Assembly (NCBI GenBank): GCA_900199595.1
Contig: FZRB01000008.1
Location: 62,001-126,000, forward strand
Direction of reading: 5' to 3'
Length of the DNA stretch: 64,000 nucleotides
Source of the DNA: Lachnospiraceae bacterium
GTDB lineage: Bacteria > Bacillota > Clostridia > Lachnospirales > Lachnospiraceae
Below are positions 44,003-53,592 of this stretch, piece by piece; the first letter of the stretch is position 1; the number at the start of each line of letters is the position of its first letter. A program made the translations under genes and the position numbers. The notes under the pieces are model-generated. The model searched no databases. It was not told the DNA's origin and worked only from the letters and a program-made list of their open reading frames with translations.

Positions 44003-46369
44003 TTATTCGTTTTTCTTTTCCCTCATATCGTAATCTGTGTCTTCATCTATCATTCTGACCATGATTTCGGCAAATTTAGGATCAAACTGTGTTCCGCTGC
44101 ATTTCATTATCTCTGCTCTGACAACCTCCTGAGACATTACATCTCTATAGCTTCTGTAACTTGTCATTGCATCATAAGCATCTGCGACAGCTATTATTCT
44201 TGCTGCCTCCGGAATCTCATCTCCCTTCAGACCATCCGGATAGCCTTCTCCGTTATATCTCTCATGATGCCATCTGGCACCTATTGAAAGACTCGGCATT
44301 TCCTGTATATTCTTCAGTATCTGATCACCTATAACCGGATGTCTCTTTATCTGTTCAAATTCTTCATCCGTCAGTCTTCCCGGTTTATTGATTACCACAT
44401 CCGGGACTCCTATCTTCCCAACATCGTGAAGAAGTCCCATCATATATATATCTGACTGCTCTTTTGTATTGTAACCATATCTTTTGGCTATTTCTCTGGA
44501 GTATTCAGCAACTCTGCCTGAATGACCGTTTGTATAGGTATCCTTTGCATCAATAGCATCAGCCAGAGACTTAACGACATGTATGAACAGCTCCTCGTTT
44601 TCCTTTGTCTTCCTGTCTACCTCACGTGCCAGATTCTTCTGGAGCTTCACCATTTCAATTATCTGTTTAACGCGCATGACAAGAACTTCAGGAACAAAAG
44701 GCTTTCTGACAAAGTCTATCGCACCCAGGGCAAGTCCCTTCTTTTCCGATTCCTCATCATCACTTGCTGTAAGGAAAATGACCGGAATATCAGCTATATC
44801 TTCCTCCAGAGCCATAAGACGGGTCATGGTTTCGTAGCCATCCATATCAGGCATTCTTACATCAAGAAGAATGAGATTTGGTCTGTTCTCCTTCAAAAAA
44901 TCAAGAAGCGCCCTGCCTGATTTAAGCGCAGTAACACGCATATTGTTTCTGCTGAGAACATGACCGGCCAGCTTCAGATTGGTAATATCATCGTCTACCA
45001 CAACAACCCATGGCTGTTCATCACTGGCATGACTCAGATCATCTGACTCCATAAATTCTGTTTCATACGTTATAGAAACTATATCTCCGTTATTCTGATT
45101 CCAGGTCCGGATGATATTTCCTATAACCTGTGATATGGCCTCTTCCTTTATATCTGTGAGGAATATAAAGAACTGGTTCTTTTTGTATTGCATTACAAGG
45201 TCACTCTTACGAAGTATTTCCCTGGTATGTGTACAGAATCTGTCACAGATCTCCTCGAATCCGGCTCCGTATTTTCCTCCAACCGGAGAAAGTGTAAAGA
45301 GCAGCTTGCAGGCGTTTCTGTGATATCTCATTATATAGCGCATAACAAATCTATATACATGAATAAAAGAGTCCTTTTCAAGCTGAAGCGCCGTATTGGA
45401 TATGTTTCTTTCAGCCAGTATCATACTGATACTCTTGAGATTAATGAGCTGATTGTCGTCTTCCTCATCAAAATCCTCATATTTATATATGGCATATCCG
45501 TGCTTTCCATTCTCTTTAACCTTGTAAAGAGCCCTGTCCGCTGATTTAAATATCTCACCAAACTCTGACTCCACTCCGGAGACATACATGGCACCAATAG
45601 AAGCACCGAGAGGAATATCCATATCATTTCCCATAAGGGACCTGGCCTTATCAAGAAAATCATCGTTTATCAACTGGGTAATTTTACTGATATCCTCTTC
45701 TGAATTAATTTTTTCTGAAAATGCGACAAACTCATCTCCACCAATCCTGCCGATAATACTGTCAGAATCCAGATGATTTTTGATTGTTTCTGAAAATGCG
45801 ATCAGAACCTTATCACCCATCTCATGACCATACAGATCATTTACCAGCTTAAAGCTGTCCAGATCTATCATAAGAAAATATCCCGATTTTCTCTGGCAAA
45901 TATCCGTCAGCTTATCATTAATGGCAGACTTATTCAGAAGACCTGTCAGCTTATCTCTGGAGGCTTCCTCCTGAAAATGCAACAGCCTCTCCTGCTTGCC
46001 CAGAATATTATCTATTCTTTTTATTAGAATATCCGGATCAAAGGGTTTTCTTATATAGTCTGAAACACCCATTTCAAAGCCCCGGCTCTCTGTACTGATA
46101 TCATCCTCGGCTGTCAGGAAAATAACAGGAATTTCCTCCATCTGAAGAAGCTTTTCCTGATCCCTCAGTCTTTGAAGTGTTTCAAAGCCATCCATCTCCG
46201 GCATATTAATATCAAGTAAAATAATATCGGGGACATTTCCTTGTATATAATCAAGTAAAGCACGTCCTGACTTAAGTGCAGTAACTCGCTTATTATGCTT
46301 ACTAAGGATATGTCCCGCCATCTTTAGATTAGTTGAATCGTCATCAACTACAACAACCCAATCTGCCAT
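44003..46369 (-). CDS. REC-GGDEF-REC-HD-GYP cyclic-di-GMP turnover protein
   Basis: 788 aa: receiver 1 (1-120, LLDINMPEMDG), GGDEF domain with intact GGDEF at 210-214 and no RxxD site before it, an unassigned middle region (about 300-450), receiver 2 (about 450-570, LLDVRMPDMDG) and a C-terminal HD-GYP domain with H648-D649 (HDVGK) and HHERYNGEGYP (H701-H702). It carries both the synthesis and hydrolysis domains for cyclic-di-GMP, each behind its own receiver. The two receivers are near copies (VVVVDDD-TNLK-AGH, RVTALKSGRALLD), indicating internal duplication. It is the first gene of the block; the Hpt domain of the dCache kinase encoded next is a natural phosphate donor. Confidence 0.92.
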   Translation of the reverse strand: MADWVVVVDDDSTNLKMAGHILSKHNKRVTALKSGRALLDYIQGNVPDIILLDINMPEMDGFETLQRLRDQEKLLQMEEIPVIFLTAEDDISTESRGFEMGVSDYIRKPFDPDILIKRIDNILGKQERLLHFQEEASRDKLTGLLNKSAINDKLTDICQRKSGYFLMIDLDSFKLVNDLYGHEMGDKVLIAFSETIKNHLDSDSIIGRIGGDEFVAFSEKINSEEDISKITQLINDDFLDKARSLMGNDMDIPLGASIGAMYVSGVESEFGEIFKSADRALYKVKENGKHGYAIYKYEDFDEEDDNQLINLKSISMILAERNISNTALQLEKDSFIHVYRFVMRYIMRYHRNACKLLFTLSPVGGKYGAGFEEICDRFCTHTREILRKSDLVMQYKKNQFFIFLTDIKEEAISQVIGNIIRTWNQNNGDIVSITYETEFMESDDLSHASDEQPWVVVVDDDITNLKLAGHVLSRNNMRVTALKSGRALLDFLKENRPNLILLDVRMPDMDGYETMTRLMALEEDIADIPVIFLTASDDEESEKKGLALGAIDFVRKPFVPEVLVMRVKQIIEMVKLQKNLAREVDRKTKENEELFIHVVKSLADAIDAKDTYTNGHSGRVAEYSREIAKRYGYNTKEQSDIYMMGLLHDVGKIGVPDVVINKPGRLTDEEFEQIKRHPVIGDQILKNIQEMPSLSIGARWHHERYNGEGYPDGLKGDEIPEAARIIAVADAYDAMTSYRSYRDVMSQEVVRAEIMKCSGTQFDPKFAEIMVRMIDEDTDYDMREKKNE

Positions 46370-46478
46370 TTTATTACTCCCTAAAAAAAACTTTAATCTT
46401 AATTATCACCCCTTCCTAGTAGAATAACCTAAATCACACTTTTTTTCTACATATTTATCAAATTTTTTTATGCCTTAA

Positions 46479-47798
46479 CTACTGATTTCCTTCCTGCTGA
46501 GGCGATTGATGAGGATTCCCCTTCCATTCGAAGTTTCCTCCAGGCATTTCAATGTTATTTCCTCCTTCAAAGCCATCGAAGTTACTGTCAAAATTCCCGT
46601 TAAAGTTGCCACCCATACCTCCGAAGAACTGGCTGGTTATTGTATTAGTAGTTGTTCCATTCTCGATTATGGTTCCTCCGTTATACTGGGCATTTCCATC
46701 ATAATCGAAGGTTGACTGTCCTGTTATATCGATGGTTCCACCATTTATATAGATATCTCCGTTTGAATCAACACCATCGGTATCACCGCCGCCCATTGAT
46801 ATGACTACATTTCCGCCATTCATTTCAAAGGTAGGAGTATATGAGGAGGACTTGGCAGCAGCATTTATTCCGTCGTCGCTTGCGGATATGTTGATATTTC
46901 CATCATTAACTGTTATATAGGTTCCTTCTATGCATTCTGCAGCTGTAAGATTCAGGTCACCACCATCTATCTGAACAGTAGTCGTTCCATGAATTGCATC
47001 ATCAGTTGCTGTTATATCAAGCTTGCCGCCTGTTATCAGGACTGATCCTACGGTCTCATCATCACTGTCCTTTGCATGAAGTCCATCATTGCAGCCTGTT
47101 ATATTAATAGTTCCGTCGGAAAACTCTATCTCATCATGAGCCTCCAGAGCATTTCCTGTACACTGGATATTCAGAATTCCACCCTTTATCTCAAGATCAT
47201 CCTTGCTGGTTATGGCATTGTCAGAGGACTCTATATTCAGAGTTCCTGAGCCCTCCAGTTCGATATCATCCTTGGAGAAGATAACTGCATCGGTTTTGGT
47301 ATCTCCGTCTGTGGTAAAACTTCCGGTCACTGCAAGAGTGCTTTCTTTCTCTGTGGTAGAAATCGTAACCTTGTCAGCATTTTTAACATATATACATGGG
47401 GTATCGTCATTTGTCATGGATACTCCATCCAGAACTATCTCTACCTCATCCTCAGTTTCAACATCAATAGTGGAATTCTTTGAGCTTCCGGTTACCAGAT
47501 ACTTTCCACCCTTTGTTATATTAATATCACTATTATCAGAAAGAGTTATCATTTCACTTTCTGCCATACTGCTGCCGGCCGAATTAGATTCTTCTTTCCC
47601 GGTATCGTCTGAATCTGACAGATCAGCTGTATCTGTCCTGCTTTCCACAGATACTCCACTCTCTTCTGCTTCAGTTGAAATCTCCTGAACTGCTGAGGTG
47701 GTATCAACTGTTGCTGCTTCGCCGCAGGCTGTGAGAAGTCCTGCCATCATTATTGTTACTATTCCTATACTTATTATTCTATATTCTTTCTTTCTCAT
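46479..47798 (-). CDS. Carbohydrate-binding (Cthe_2159-like) lipoprotein
   Basis: 439 aa: lipoprotein signal (lipobox LTAC), Ser/Thr/Glu-rich linker, then a repetitive right-handed beta-helix region (about 80-390) with recurring GGxLxI/DDAIxG patterns such as TGGKLDITATDDAIHG, and a Gly/Asn/Phe-rich C-terminus. This matches the Cthe_2159-type domain, shown in Clostridium thermocellum to bind acidic polysaccharide. The ATG at 47798 suits AAGGAG better than the one at 47804. It is the last gene of a set with DUF4956 and VTC-domain genes, a combination common in Clostridia. Confidence 0.85.
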   Translation of the reverse strand: MRKKEYRIISIGIVTIMMAGLLTACGEAATVDTTSAVQEISTEAEESGVSVESRTDTADLSDSDDTGKEESNSAGSSMAESEMITLSDNSDINITKGGKYLVTGSSKNSTIDVETEDEVEIVLDGVSMTNDDTPCIYVKNADKVTISTTEKESTLAVTGSFTTDGDTKTDAVIFSKDDIELEGSGTLNIESSDNAITSKDDLEIKGGILNIQCTGNALEAHDEIEFSDGTINITGCNDGLHAKDSDDETVGSVLITGGKLDITATDDAIHGTTTVQIDGGDLNLTAAECIEGTYITVNDGNINISASDDGINAAAKSSSYTPTFEMNGGNVVISMGGGDTDGVDSNGDIYINGGTIDITGQSTFDYDGNAQYNGGTIIENGTTTNTITSQFFGGMGGNFNGNFDSNFDGFEGGNNIEMPGGNFEWKGNPHQSPQQEGNQ

Positions 47799-47813
47799 AA
47801 TCATTTTCTCCTT

Positions 47814-48494
47814 CTACAGACTGTCCAGATTATCGATCTGTCTTCCAAGGCTTATATCCAGATTGCCGTTTCGTGTTCTTATATCATCAAGAAATTCTTT
47901 GGTCGATATTCCTGTCTTAAGCACTACACTGAGGGTAAGCTTATAAAGACTTCCCATGTTACTAGTTTTAACTTCCTCGTATTTATAGCTGGACAGATAC
48001 TTGTCAAACAGGTCTTCAAATTTACCTTCGTAATCCAGATTCTCCGGTACCATTATCTTCAGTATTCTGTGGCTCTCATCTGCTTCGCCGAAGCCCGAGA
48101 GATTCATTACAAGATTCAGAACTGATACAACTACTGAAAACAGTATTGCTATTCCGACATATCCCATTCCTGTGGCAAGTCCTACAGCCATTGCAAGGAA
48201 TATACTGGTTATTTCCTGGCCTCTTCCCGGAGCTGATCTGAATCTTACCAGGCTGAAGGCTCCTGCTACTGCAACTCCGGTTCCTATGTTGCCATTTACA
48301 AGTATTATTACAAGCTCCACTATAGCAGGAAGGAGCGCCAGGGTTACAAGAAAGCTTCTTGTACATTTATTCCTTATGGAATATGTTACTGCGATCACCA
48401 ATCCACAGACTAATGATGTGATCGTCGTTATCATAAACTGACTTGCCGTAAATGTTCCGTTTGTTATTATTGATGTAAATATGTTATTAAGCAT
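47814..48494 (-). CDS. DUF4956-family membrane protein
   Basis: 226 aa with about four helices (about 15-130) and a cytoplasmic C-terminal domain. The segment FSLVRFRSAPGRGQEI between helices is the conserved hallmark of DUF4956. Function is unknown, but the family is consistently encoded next to VTC-type polyphosphate polymerase genes, as here (8-bp overlap with the VTC gene), suggesting a joint membrane complex. Confidence 0.9.
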   Translation of the reverse strand: MLNNIFTSIITNGTFTASQFMITTITSLVCGLVIAVTYSIRNKCTRSFLVTLALLPAIVELVIILVNGNIGTGVAVAGAFSLVRFRSAPGRGQEITSIFLAMAVGLATGMGYVGIAILFSVVVSVLNLVMNLSGFGEADESHRILKIMVPENLDYEGKFEDLFDKYLSSYKYEEVKTSNMGSLYKLTLSVVLKTGISTKEFLDDIRTRNGNLDISLGRQIDNLDSL

Positions 48495-49251
48495 ATACCA
48501 TCACCTCTCTTCCTGTTATAGCTTCCGTATTCTTCATCTTTGTTTCTCTTACCTGATCTCTATGGAGCATATCCTGATAGCCTCTTCCATACTTTGAAAA
48601 GGATGCCGGATATATTTCCAGCTCACTCAGTTTCTCTGCCAGCTCCCGCGGCATTGAATTCGCTACCTTTATTTCCATCAGATATTTTCCTTCTTTCAGT
48701 ATCGAATTACCTTCTGTAATGTGCTTCAGATCCATATCCTCTGTGCTCCACTGTATATTTTTATCAAATGTAATCCTTAGATTCGGATCCTCTATTCCTG
48801 CCATTGCGATTCTATCGTAGCAGATTTTCATGGATGGTTTAAGATAATCATACATGTATATCAGTCCCTCTATCTCTCTGGATATCTGGGAATCATCAAG
48901 TGGTTCTCCTCCATTTACCAGATAATCGTAAGCTGTTCTGTAATCTCCTGATACTCTTCTCTTATAAACTACTCCATCGTACTTCTTTTTAATCTCTATA
49001 AATGCATTCGTATCATCAGCTGTAGCTCCGTAGGTTCTGAGTCTCAGCTTTTCCTTGTATACCGGCTTCTCCAATGAGGTTCGGATCATCTTATAGCCCG
49101 GTGTATCAAAGTAGATATTGTTAATTCTGGTCTGTCCGTAATCATCAACTCTTGCTATAGTTTCAAGGTATGAAAAAAGACTGGCGTACTGCTTATCCGA
49201 AAGGAGATATTTGATTTCTATTCTTTTAAAAACTTCTATATACTCACTCAT
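48487..49251 (-). CDS. VTC-domain (polyphosphate polymerase-like) protein
   Basis: 254 aa. The VTC fold of the triphosphate-tunnel superfamily is shown by RIEIKYLLS at the N-terminus, basic strands KLRLRTYG and YKRRVSG, EIKKKYDG, the acidic FIEIK and YLMEIKV strands and the final PASFSKYGRGYQDM. In yeast the VTC4 domain makes polyphosphate from ATP; bacterial homologues are presumed to do the same or to add phosphate groups. The ATG at 49251 has AAAGGAAAGGAG upstream; a longer frame reaches 49281. Confidence 0.9.
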   Translation of the reverse strand: MSEYIEVFKRIEIKYLLSDKQYASLFSYLETIARVDDYGQTRINNIYFDTPGYKMIRTSLEKPVYKEKLRLRTYGATADDTNAFIEIKKKYDGVVYKRRVSGDYRTAYDYLVNGGEPLDDSQISREIEGLIYMYDYLKPSMKICYDRIAMAGIEDPNLRITFDKNIQWSTEDMDLKHITEGNSILKEGKYLMEIKVANSMPRELAEKLSELEIYPASFSKYGRGYQDMLHRDQVRETKMKNTEAITGREVMVYA

Positions 49252-49281
49252 ATCTCTGCTCCTTTCCTTTAGGTTAAGCAC

Positions 49282-49314
49282 ATATTAAAGCCCGAATATT
49301 AAATGAATATTAAA
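49282..49314 (-). promoter_or_regulatory. Triple direct repeat upstream of the VTC operon
   Basis: TTTAATAT (minus strand) occurs three times: 49282-49289, 49296-49303 and 49307-49314. Spacings of 14 and 11 bp are near those of OmpR/PhoB-type binding sites. It lies between the two-component genes and the VTC operon. Confidence 0.4.
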
Positions 49315-49321
49315 AAAATAA

Positions 49322-49363
49322 AAAAAGATGACAATTTGAACCTGATTCAAACTGTCATCTTTT
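49322..49363 (-). terminator. Terminator hairpin, copy C of the TGACA/TGTCA family
   Basis: AAAAGATGACAATTTGAA and TTCAAACTGTCATCTTTT around CCTGA; on the minus strand a long T-rich run follows. It starts 3 bp after the histidine kinase stop (49367), separating the two-component operon from the VTC operon. Confidence 0.85.
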
Positions 49364-49366
49364 GCA

Positions 49367-50668
49367 TTACTTGAATTCTGCCCGGAAGGTGGTCTTTCCT
49401 TCCTTGGAATATGCCTTTATACTGCCTCCGTGATTGATCACTATTCTTTTTGCTATGGCAAGTCCCAGACCGTAACGGTTCTCACTTCTGGTTCTGGACT
49501 TATCAGCGCGGTAAAATCTCTCAAAGATTTTCTCCTCGTCTCCCTCCTTTATCGGATCTCCTGAATTAATTATCTCAAGGATAGTCGCTCCCTTTGATTT
49601 ACGAAGCCTTGCTCTTATGGTTGTCTTTTCGAAGCTGTGCTTTATGGCATTATCGATCAGGATGGAAACCAGCCGCTCCATCTCATCCTTACTGCACTTA
49701 AAGCTTATCTTTTCTTCTACTTCAGTATCTATCTCTATTCCCTGCTCAAAAGCCACACCTTCAAATACAAGACAGGTCTTCTCAACTATTTTGGACAAAT
49801 TCTCTTCCTTATAGCTATCCTTTGATACTCCCTCCTCCAGCTTGGAGAGATCCAGGAGACTTGTTATCAGCTTATTCATTCTGTCTGATTCATGCTTTAT
49901 ATTCTTGATGTATCGTGTATTGGTATCAGTATTATCCACTTCCGCCTTCAGCTCATCGGCAGATGCCATGATAACAGCCAGCGGAGTTTTCAGCTCATGT
50001 GAAGCATCAGCTATAAATTCTCTCTGTCGGTCAAAGGCTTCTCTAGCCGGCTTCGTGATCCATCCTGCTATCAGCCGGGAAACAAAGAACAGTACGGCCT
50101 CCGTAATAATAAGGATAAGAATCGATATAAGCAGCATTCCACGAAGCTCTCTGGCGATTCTGTTATCATTTATTATAACAATACGATTATCCCTCTTATT
50201 AAAGGAATAATTCCCTATATAGAGATTCTCAATCCTTATGATGTCATTACTGTATTTTTTCAGAATGTCCTCTGCTACTGCACTGGCGTCAAAGTCCGAA
50301 GACTCATTTCCGATATTGAATATATTCTCAACCTTTCCATCAACTATATCAACATTATAGACCTCATAATCTATAATCATCATATTTTCAACATCACGGG
50401 GAGGTCTGTCATTATTCTGCATATCCTCTTCCGGTCTGTTATTATTCTGCCAGTCCGTACCCTGCCTTCCGTTATCAAAACCAAAGGCTCCCGGCAGATC
50501 GAAAAGGCCAAATCTCTGCCCACGATCCTCCATTATAGTCAGATTTCTCTCAACATTTTCATATTCTCTCCTGTAATAAACTACATTTATTATCACAAGA
50601 CTTAACAGCATGAAAAATGAAAGAATCCCGAATATTGTCAGAAAAACCTTTCTACTTAGTTCCTTCAT
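49367..50668 (-). CDS. Sensor histidine kinase next to the VTC operon
   Basis: 433 aa: helix (about 8-30), an extracellular Asn/Gln/Asp-rich domain (about 35-175), helix (about 180-200), HisKA with FIADASHELKTPLAV (H224), ATPase domain (LIDNAIKHS, NSGDPI as a variant G1, YGLGLAIA). The G1 box has Asn-Ser-Gly-Asp-Pro rather than DxGxG, a known tolerated variant in this kinase group. The gene start overlaps the regulator gene end by 17 bp. Not closely similar to the three other HK paralogues. Confidence 0.9.
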   Translation of the reverse strand: MKELSRKVFLTIFGILSFFMLLSLVIINVVYYRREYENVERNLTIMEDRGQRFGLFDLPGAFGFDNGRQGTDWQNNNRPEEDMQNNDRPPRDVENMMIIDYEVYNVDIVDGKVENIFNIGNESSDFDASAVAEDILKKYSNDIIRIENLYIGNYSFNKRDNRIVIINDNRIARELRGMLLISILILIITEAVLFFVSRLIAGWITKPAREAFDRQREFIADASHELKTPLAVIMASADELKAEVDNTDTNTRYIKNIKHESDRMNKLITSLLDLSKLEEGVSKDSYKEENLSKIVEKTCLVFEGVAFEQGIEIDTEVEEKISFKCSKDEMERLVSILIDNAIKHSFEKTTIRARLRKSKGATILEIINSGDPIKEGDEEKIFERFYRADKSRTRSENRYGLGLAIAKRIVINHGGSIKAYSKEGKTTFRAEFK

Positions 50669-51341
50669 CCACCGACTCCATCCTATAACCCATATTTCTG
50701 ATAGTTTTAATAGTTACATCTGCCTCCAGTACCCTGAGCTTCTTGCGAACAAAGGATATATATGCCTCCAGATTGTTCGACATAGAATCATTGTCCATAC
50801 CCCATACTCTGTCAAATATCATCTCTTTGGAAAGCACCTGATCATGATTCATCATAAAATATTCCACAAGCTGGAATTCTTTATTGTTTATCTTTATATT
50901 TTCACCTGTATCCTTATTCACAACAGCAGGAATATCATAGTCCAGAACTATATTTCCATATTCAAGCTTATCCTTAACCACTGTTGCAAATTTAAGCTGC
51001 GCATTTATCCGGGCAACCAGCTCATCTATATGAAATGGCTTCGGGACATAATCATTTGCTCCCTCACCGAAGCCCTTCAGCTTATCCTCCAGCTCACCCT
51101 TTGCGGTAAGCATAATGACCTTTGAGGTTATTCCCTCAGCCCTGATCTCTCTTAAAACTTCCAGCCCATCCTTCTTTGGAAGCATTATGTCCAGAAGTAT
51201 AAGATCATAGATTCCCGTAAGCGCATTATAAAGTCCATCCTCGCCATCATAGGAAACATCTACGCTGTACCTCTCCTTTTTAAGTCTGTTAGCAACCAGC
51301 TCAGCCAGTGAATATTCATCCTCAACAAGTAAGATTCGCAT
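50652..51341 (-). CDS. OmpR/PhoB-family response regulator next to the VTC operon
   Basis: 229 aa: receiver with D51 (LILLDIMLPKKDG) and Lys in KPF, and a winged helix with VWGMDNDSMSNNLEAYISFV and RNMGYRM, the QseB/CzcR-like subgroup. ATG at 51341 follows GGGGG at about 8 nt; a GTG at 51350 opens the frame further but is less likely. Probable targets include the direct repeats before the VTC operon. Confidence 0.92.
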   Translation of the reverse strand: MRILLVEDEYSLAELVANRLKKERYSVDVSYDGEDGLYNALTGIYDLILLDIMLPKKDGLEVLREIRAEGITSKVIMLTAKGELEDKLKGFGEGANDYVPKPFHIDELVARINAQLKFATVVKDKLEYGNIVLDYDIPAVVNKDTGENIKINNKEFQLVEYFMMNHDQVLSKEMIFDRVWGMDNDSMSNNLEAYISFVRKKLRVLEADVTIKTIRNMGYRMESVDEGTK

Positions 51342-51413
51342 ATCAAACACCCCCGAAAAGCCCTAAATACATGGTATCCAATGGATACTTTTGCTTTACA
51401 GCCGATTTTTCAG

Positions 51414-51442
51414 TTGAATAAGTTACCCCTAAAGGTTATTAT
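51414..51442 (+). promoter_or_regulatory. Promoter of the CHASE2-HD-GYP/FecR operon
   Basis: TTGAAT (51414-51419), 17-bp spacer, TATTAT (51437-51442), about 80 bp before the ATG at 51524. The nearby inverted repeat GTATCC-AAT-GGATAC (51374-51388) lies between the divergent genes. Confidence 0.65.
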
Positions 51443-51523
51443 TCATTATGTATTATGATGGCATAAGTATCAAATGATGTCAAAATGTATTTTACATATA
51501 TCTTATTACAGGAAATATATGCT

Positions 51524-53578
51524 ATGAGCAATGGTGTCAATAAAACTGTTATAGTAATAACAATTATACTTTCTGTACTACTTGTTTATTTTCATCCATT
51601 TTATGACGCCGATTCTCTGATAACAGATTATTTATATACCAGCTTTTCCGGTACTGATAGAAGAATCGTGATAATCGGCATAGATGAGGAAACTCTCGCT
51701 GAATATGGCAATTTTAATACCTGGTCCAGAAATAAGATGGCCGAACTTATAAATCTGCTTTATTCAGATCCCGATAATTCTCCGAAAGTAGTCGGTCTGG
51801 ATTTTATCTTTTCGGATTATTATAACTCCGTAAGTGATAAAAAACTTGCTAGTGCAGTAAAGAACTCAGGCGGAAATATAGTTGCCGGTTCAAACATAGT
51901 CTACAGAGGTCGTGTTGAACGAGGCGACGGAGAAAAGCTTTATTACAACACAGAATACATATCAAATATAGAAATGCCCTATAAAGAGCTGAATGAACAG
52001 GTTTCCACCGGCTTTACAAACGAATGCATCTCAAAAGACGGCTATATAAGATATGCGATGAACTATGTAAATGTTCCGACAGAGCTGACCAGCGTAAACA
52101 ATAATAACTCAAGGCATGAAAGCTTCGCATATACCATATACAAAAACTACTGCAAGGAAACCGGAACAACAGCGAATCCGCCGGCCACAAACTCTAACGG
52201 ACAGTTTCAGTTCAGATTCTCCGGTGAAACAGGTGAGTTCTCAAAGCTTTCCCTTAGTGCTGTGCTTTCAGGGAAGGTTCCTGCCTCTGCATTTAAAGAT
52301 GCCATCGTCCTGGTAGGTGCTTATGCACCCGGATTTCAGGATTCCTACCAGCCTGCATCTGACAGAGGAAATGCCATGTATGGTGTTGAGATACATGCAA
52401 ATATCATCCAGGCTTATTTCCAGGGTAAAACCATGGTGATAGTAAATAAGCTTCTGATGGCAGTTATCACAGCTTTTATCATGGGACTGTTCATGGTGTT
52501 GGGAAGAAAACTGAAGCTGCCTCTTTGTCTTGCCGTATCAGCCGGAGCATTGATAATATATATACTTGTTGGAAAGCTGCTCGCTGTTTTAGGACTGTTT
52601 ATCCCATGTATCTATATCATTATTCTCTTTTTCCTGGCTGATATATACTTTATGATCGACAACTATCAGAGAGAGCTCAAGGCTCAGATGTGGTCCTTCA
52701 CTGAGGCCATGGCAGCAGCTATCGATGAGAGAACACCGTATAATGCAAGCCATACAAGAAATGTTGCAAAATACTGCGGCATGCTTGCTGACTATATAAA
52801 TACTCTTCATGCCAAGGGAAAAGAGAAAGAATACTTCTCACAGAACAGAAAAGAACAGCTGGTAATGGGTGCTCTTATGCATGATATCGGCAAAATAGCC
52901 GTTCCATTAGCAGTAATGAATAAAGCAACCCGTCTTGGCGGCAGAGAAGAAGAGATTCAAAAGAGACTGGAAATCATTAAGCTGAAAGCTCAGGTACGAA
53001 TGCTTGAGGGCGAAAAGGATGATTCCTGGTATAAAGACGTCGAAGGAAAAACCTCCGAAGCCTGGGACATGGTATGTAATATCAACTCTGCCGGCTTTGT
53101 AAACGAAGAAACAAGAAAAGAATTAAGACGGATACTTGAATATTCCTACGAGGATGAGCCATTCTTTACCGATGAAGAAAAAGAATGTCTCAGTATCGTA
53201 AAAGGAACTCTTACAAACGACGAAAGAAAAATAATGGAAAGCCATGTAACCATAACAAAGAGAATTCTTTCCAAGGTTCACTTTAACAAATATTTTAAGA
53301 ATTCTCCTATCTGGGCCGGTCAGCACCATGAATGTCTGAACGGCAAAGGTTATCCGGATGGTCTTACCGCAGACGAGCTTTCAACAGATTCAAGAATTAT
53401 GGCTGTTGCCGATATCTGCGATGCTCTTCTTGCAACTGACAGACCTTACAAGAAGCCCATCCCGATGGAGAAAGCTTTTGAAATCATGCGCGACATGGCA
53501 GATCAGGGCAATATAGATAAGAAGCTGGTGGAATATCTGTACCAGTGTTTAAAACAGCAAAATAATACAGGGGAATAG
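51524..53578 (+). CDS. CHASE2-domain HD-GYP phosphodiesterase-like protein
   Basis: 684 aa: helix (about 8-25), extracellular CHASE2 domain (about 30-300; RIVIIGIDEETLAEYG, VVGLDFIFSD, DAIVLVGAYAPG), three helices (about 305-375), then a cytoplasmic HD-GYP domain with HDIGK (H453-D454) and HHECLNGKGYPDGL (H601-H602). About 115 extra charged residues lie between the HD and GYP parts, longer than usual. It should break down cyclic-di-GMP or a related nucleotide under external control. An upstream start at 51485 has no ribosome-binding site; ATG 51524 has AGGAAA. The FecR-domain gene follows by 14 bp. Confidence 0.88.
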   Translation: MSNGVNKTVIVITIILSVLLVYFHPFYDADSLITDYLYTSFSGTDRRIVIIGIDEETLAEYGNFNTWSRNKMAELINLLYSDPDNSPKVVGLDFIFSDYYNSVSDKKLASAVKNSGGNIVAGSNIVYRGRVERGDGEKLYYNTEYISNIEMPYKELNEQVSTGFTNECISKDGYIRYAMNYVNVPTELTSVNNNNSRHESFAYTIYKNYCKETGTTANPPATNSNGQFQFRFSGETGEFSKLSLSAVLSGKVPASAFKDAIVLVGAYAPGFQDSYQPASDRGNAMYGVEIHANIIQAYFQGKTMVIVNKLLMAVITAFIMGLFMVLGRKLKLPLCLAVSAGALIIYILVGKLLAVLGLFIPCIYIIILFFLADIYFMIDNYQRELKAQMWSFTEAMAAAIDERTPYNASHTRNVAKYCGMLADYINTLHAKGKEKEYFSQNRKEQLVMGALMHDIGKIAVPLAVMNKATRLGGREEEIQKRLEIIKLKAQVRMLEGEKDDSWYKDVEGKTSEAWDMVCNINSAGFVNEETRKELRRILEYSYEDEPFFTDEEKECLSIVKGTLTNDERKIMESHVTITKRILSKVHFNKYFKNSPIWAGQHHECLNGKGYPDGLTADELSTDSRIMAVADICDALLATDRPYKKPIPMEKAFEIMRDMADQGNIDKKLVEYLYQCLKQQNNTGE

Positions 53579-53592
53579 AAAGGTAAGTGTTT

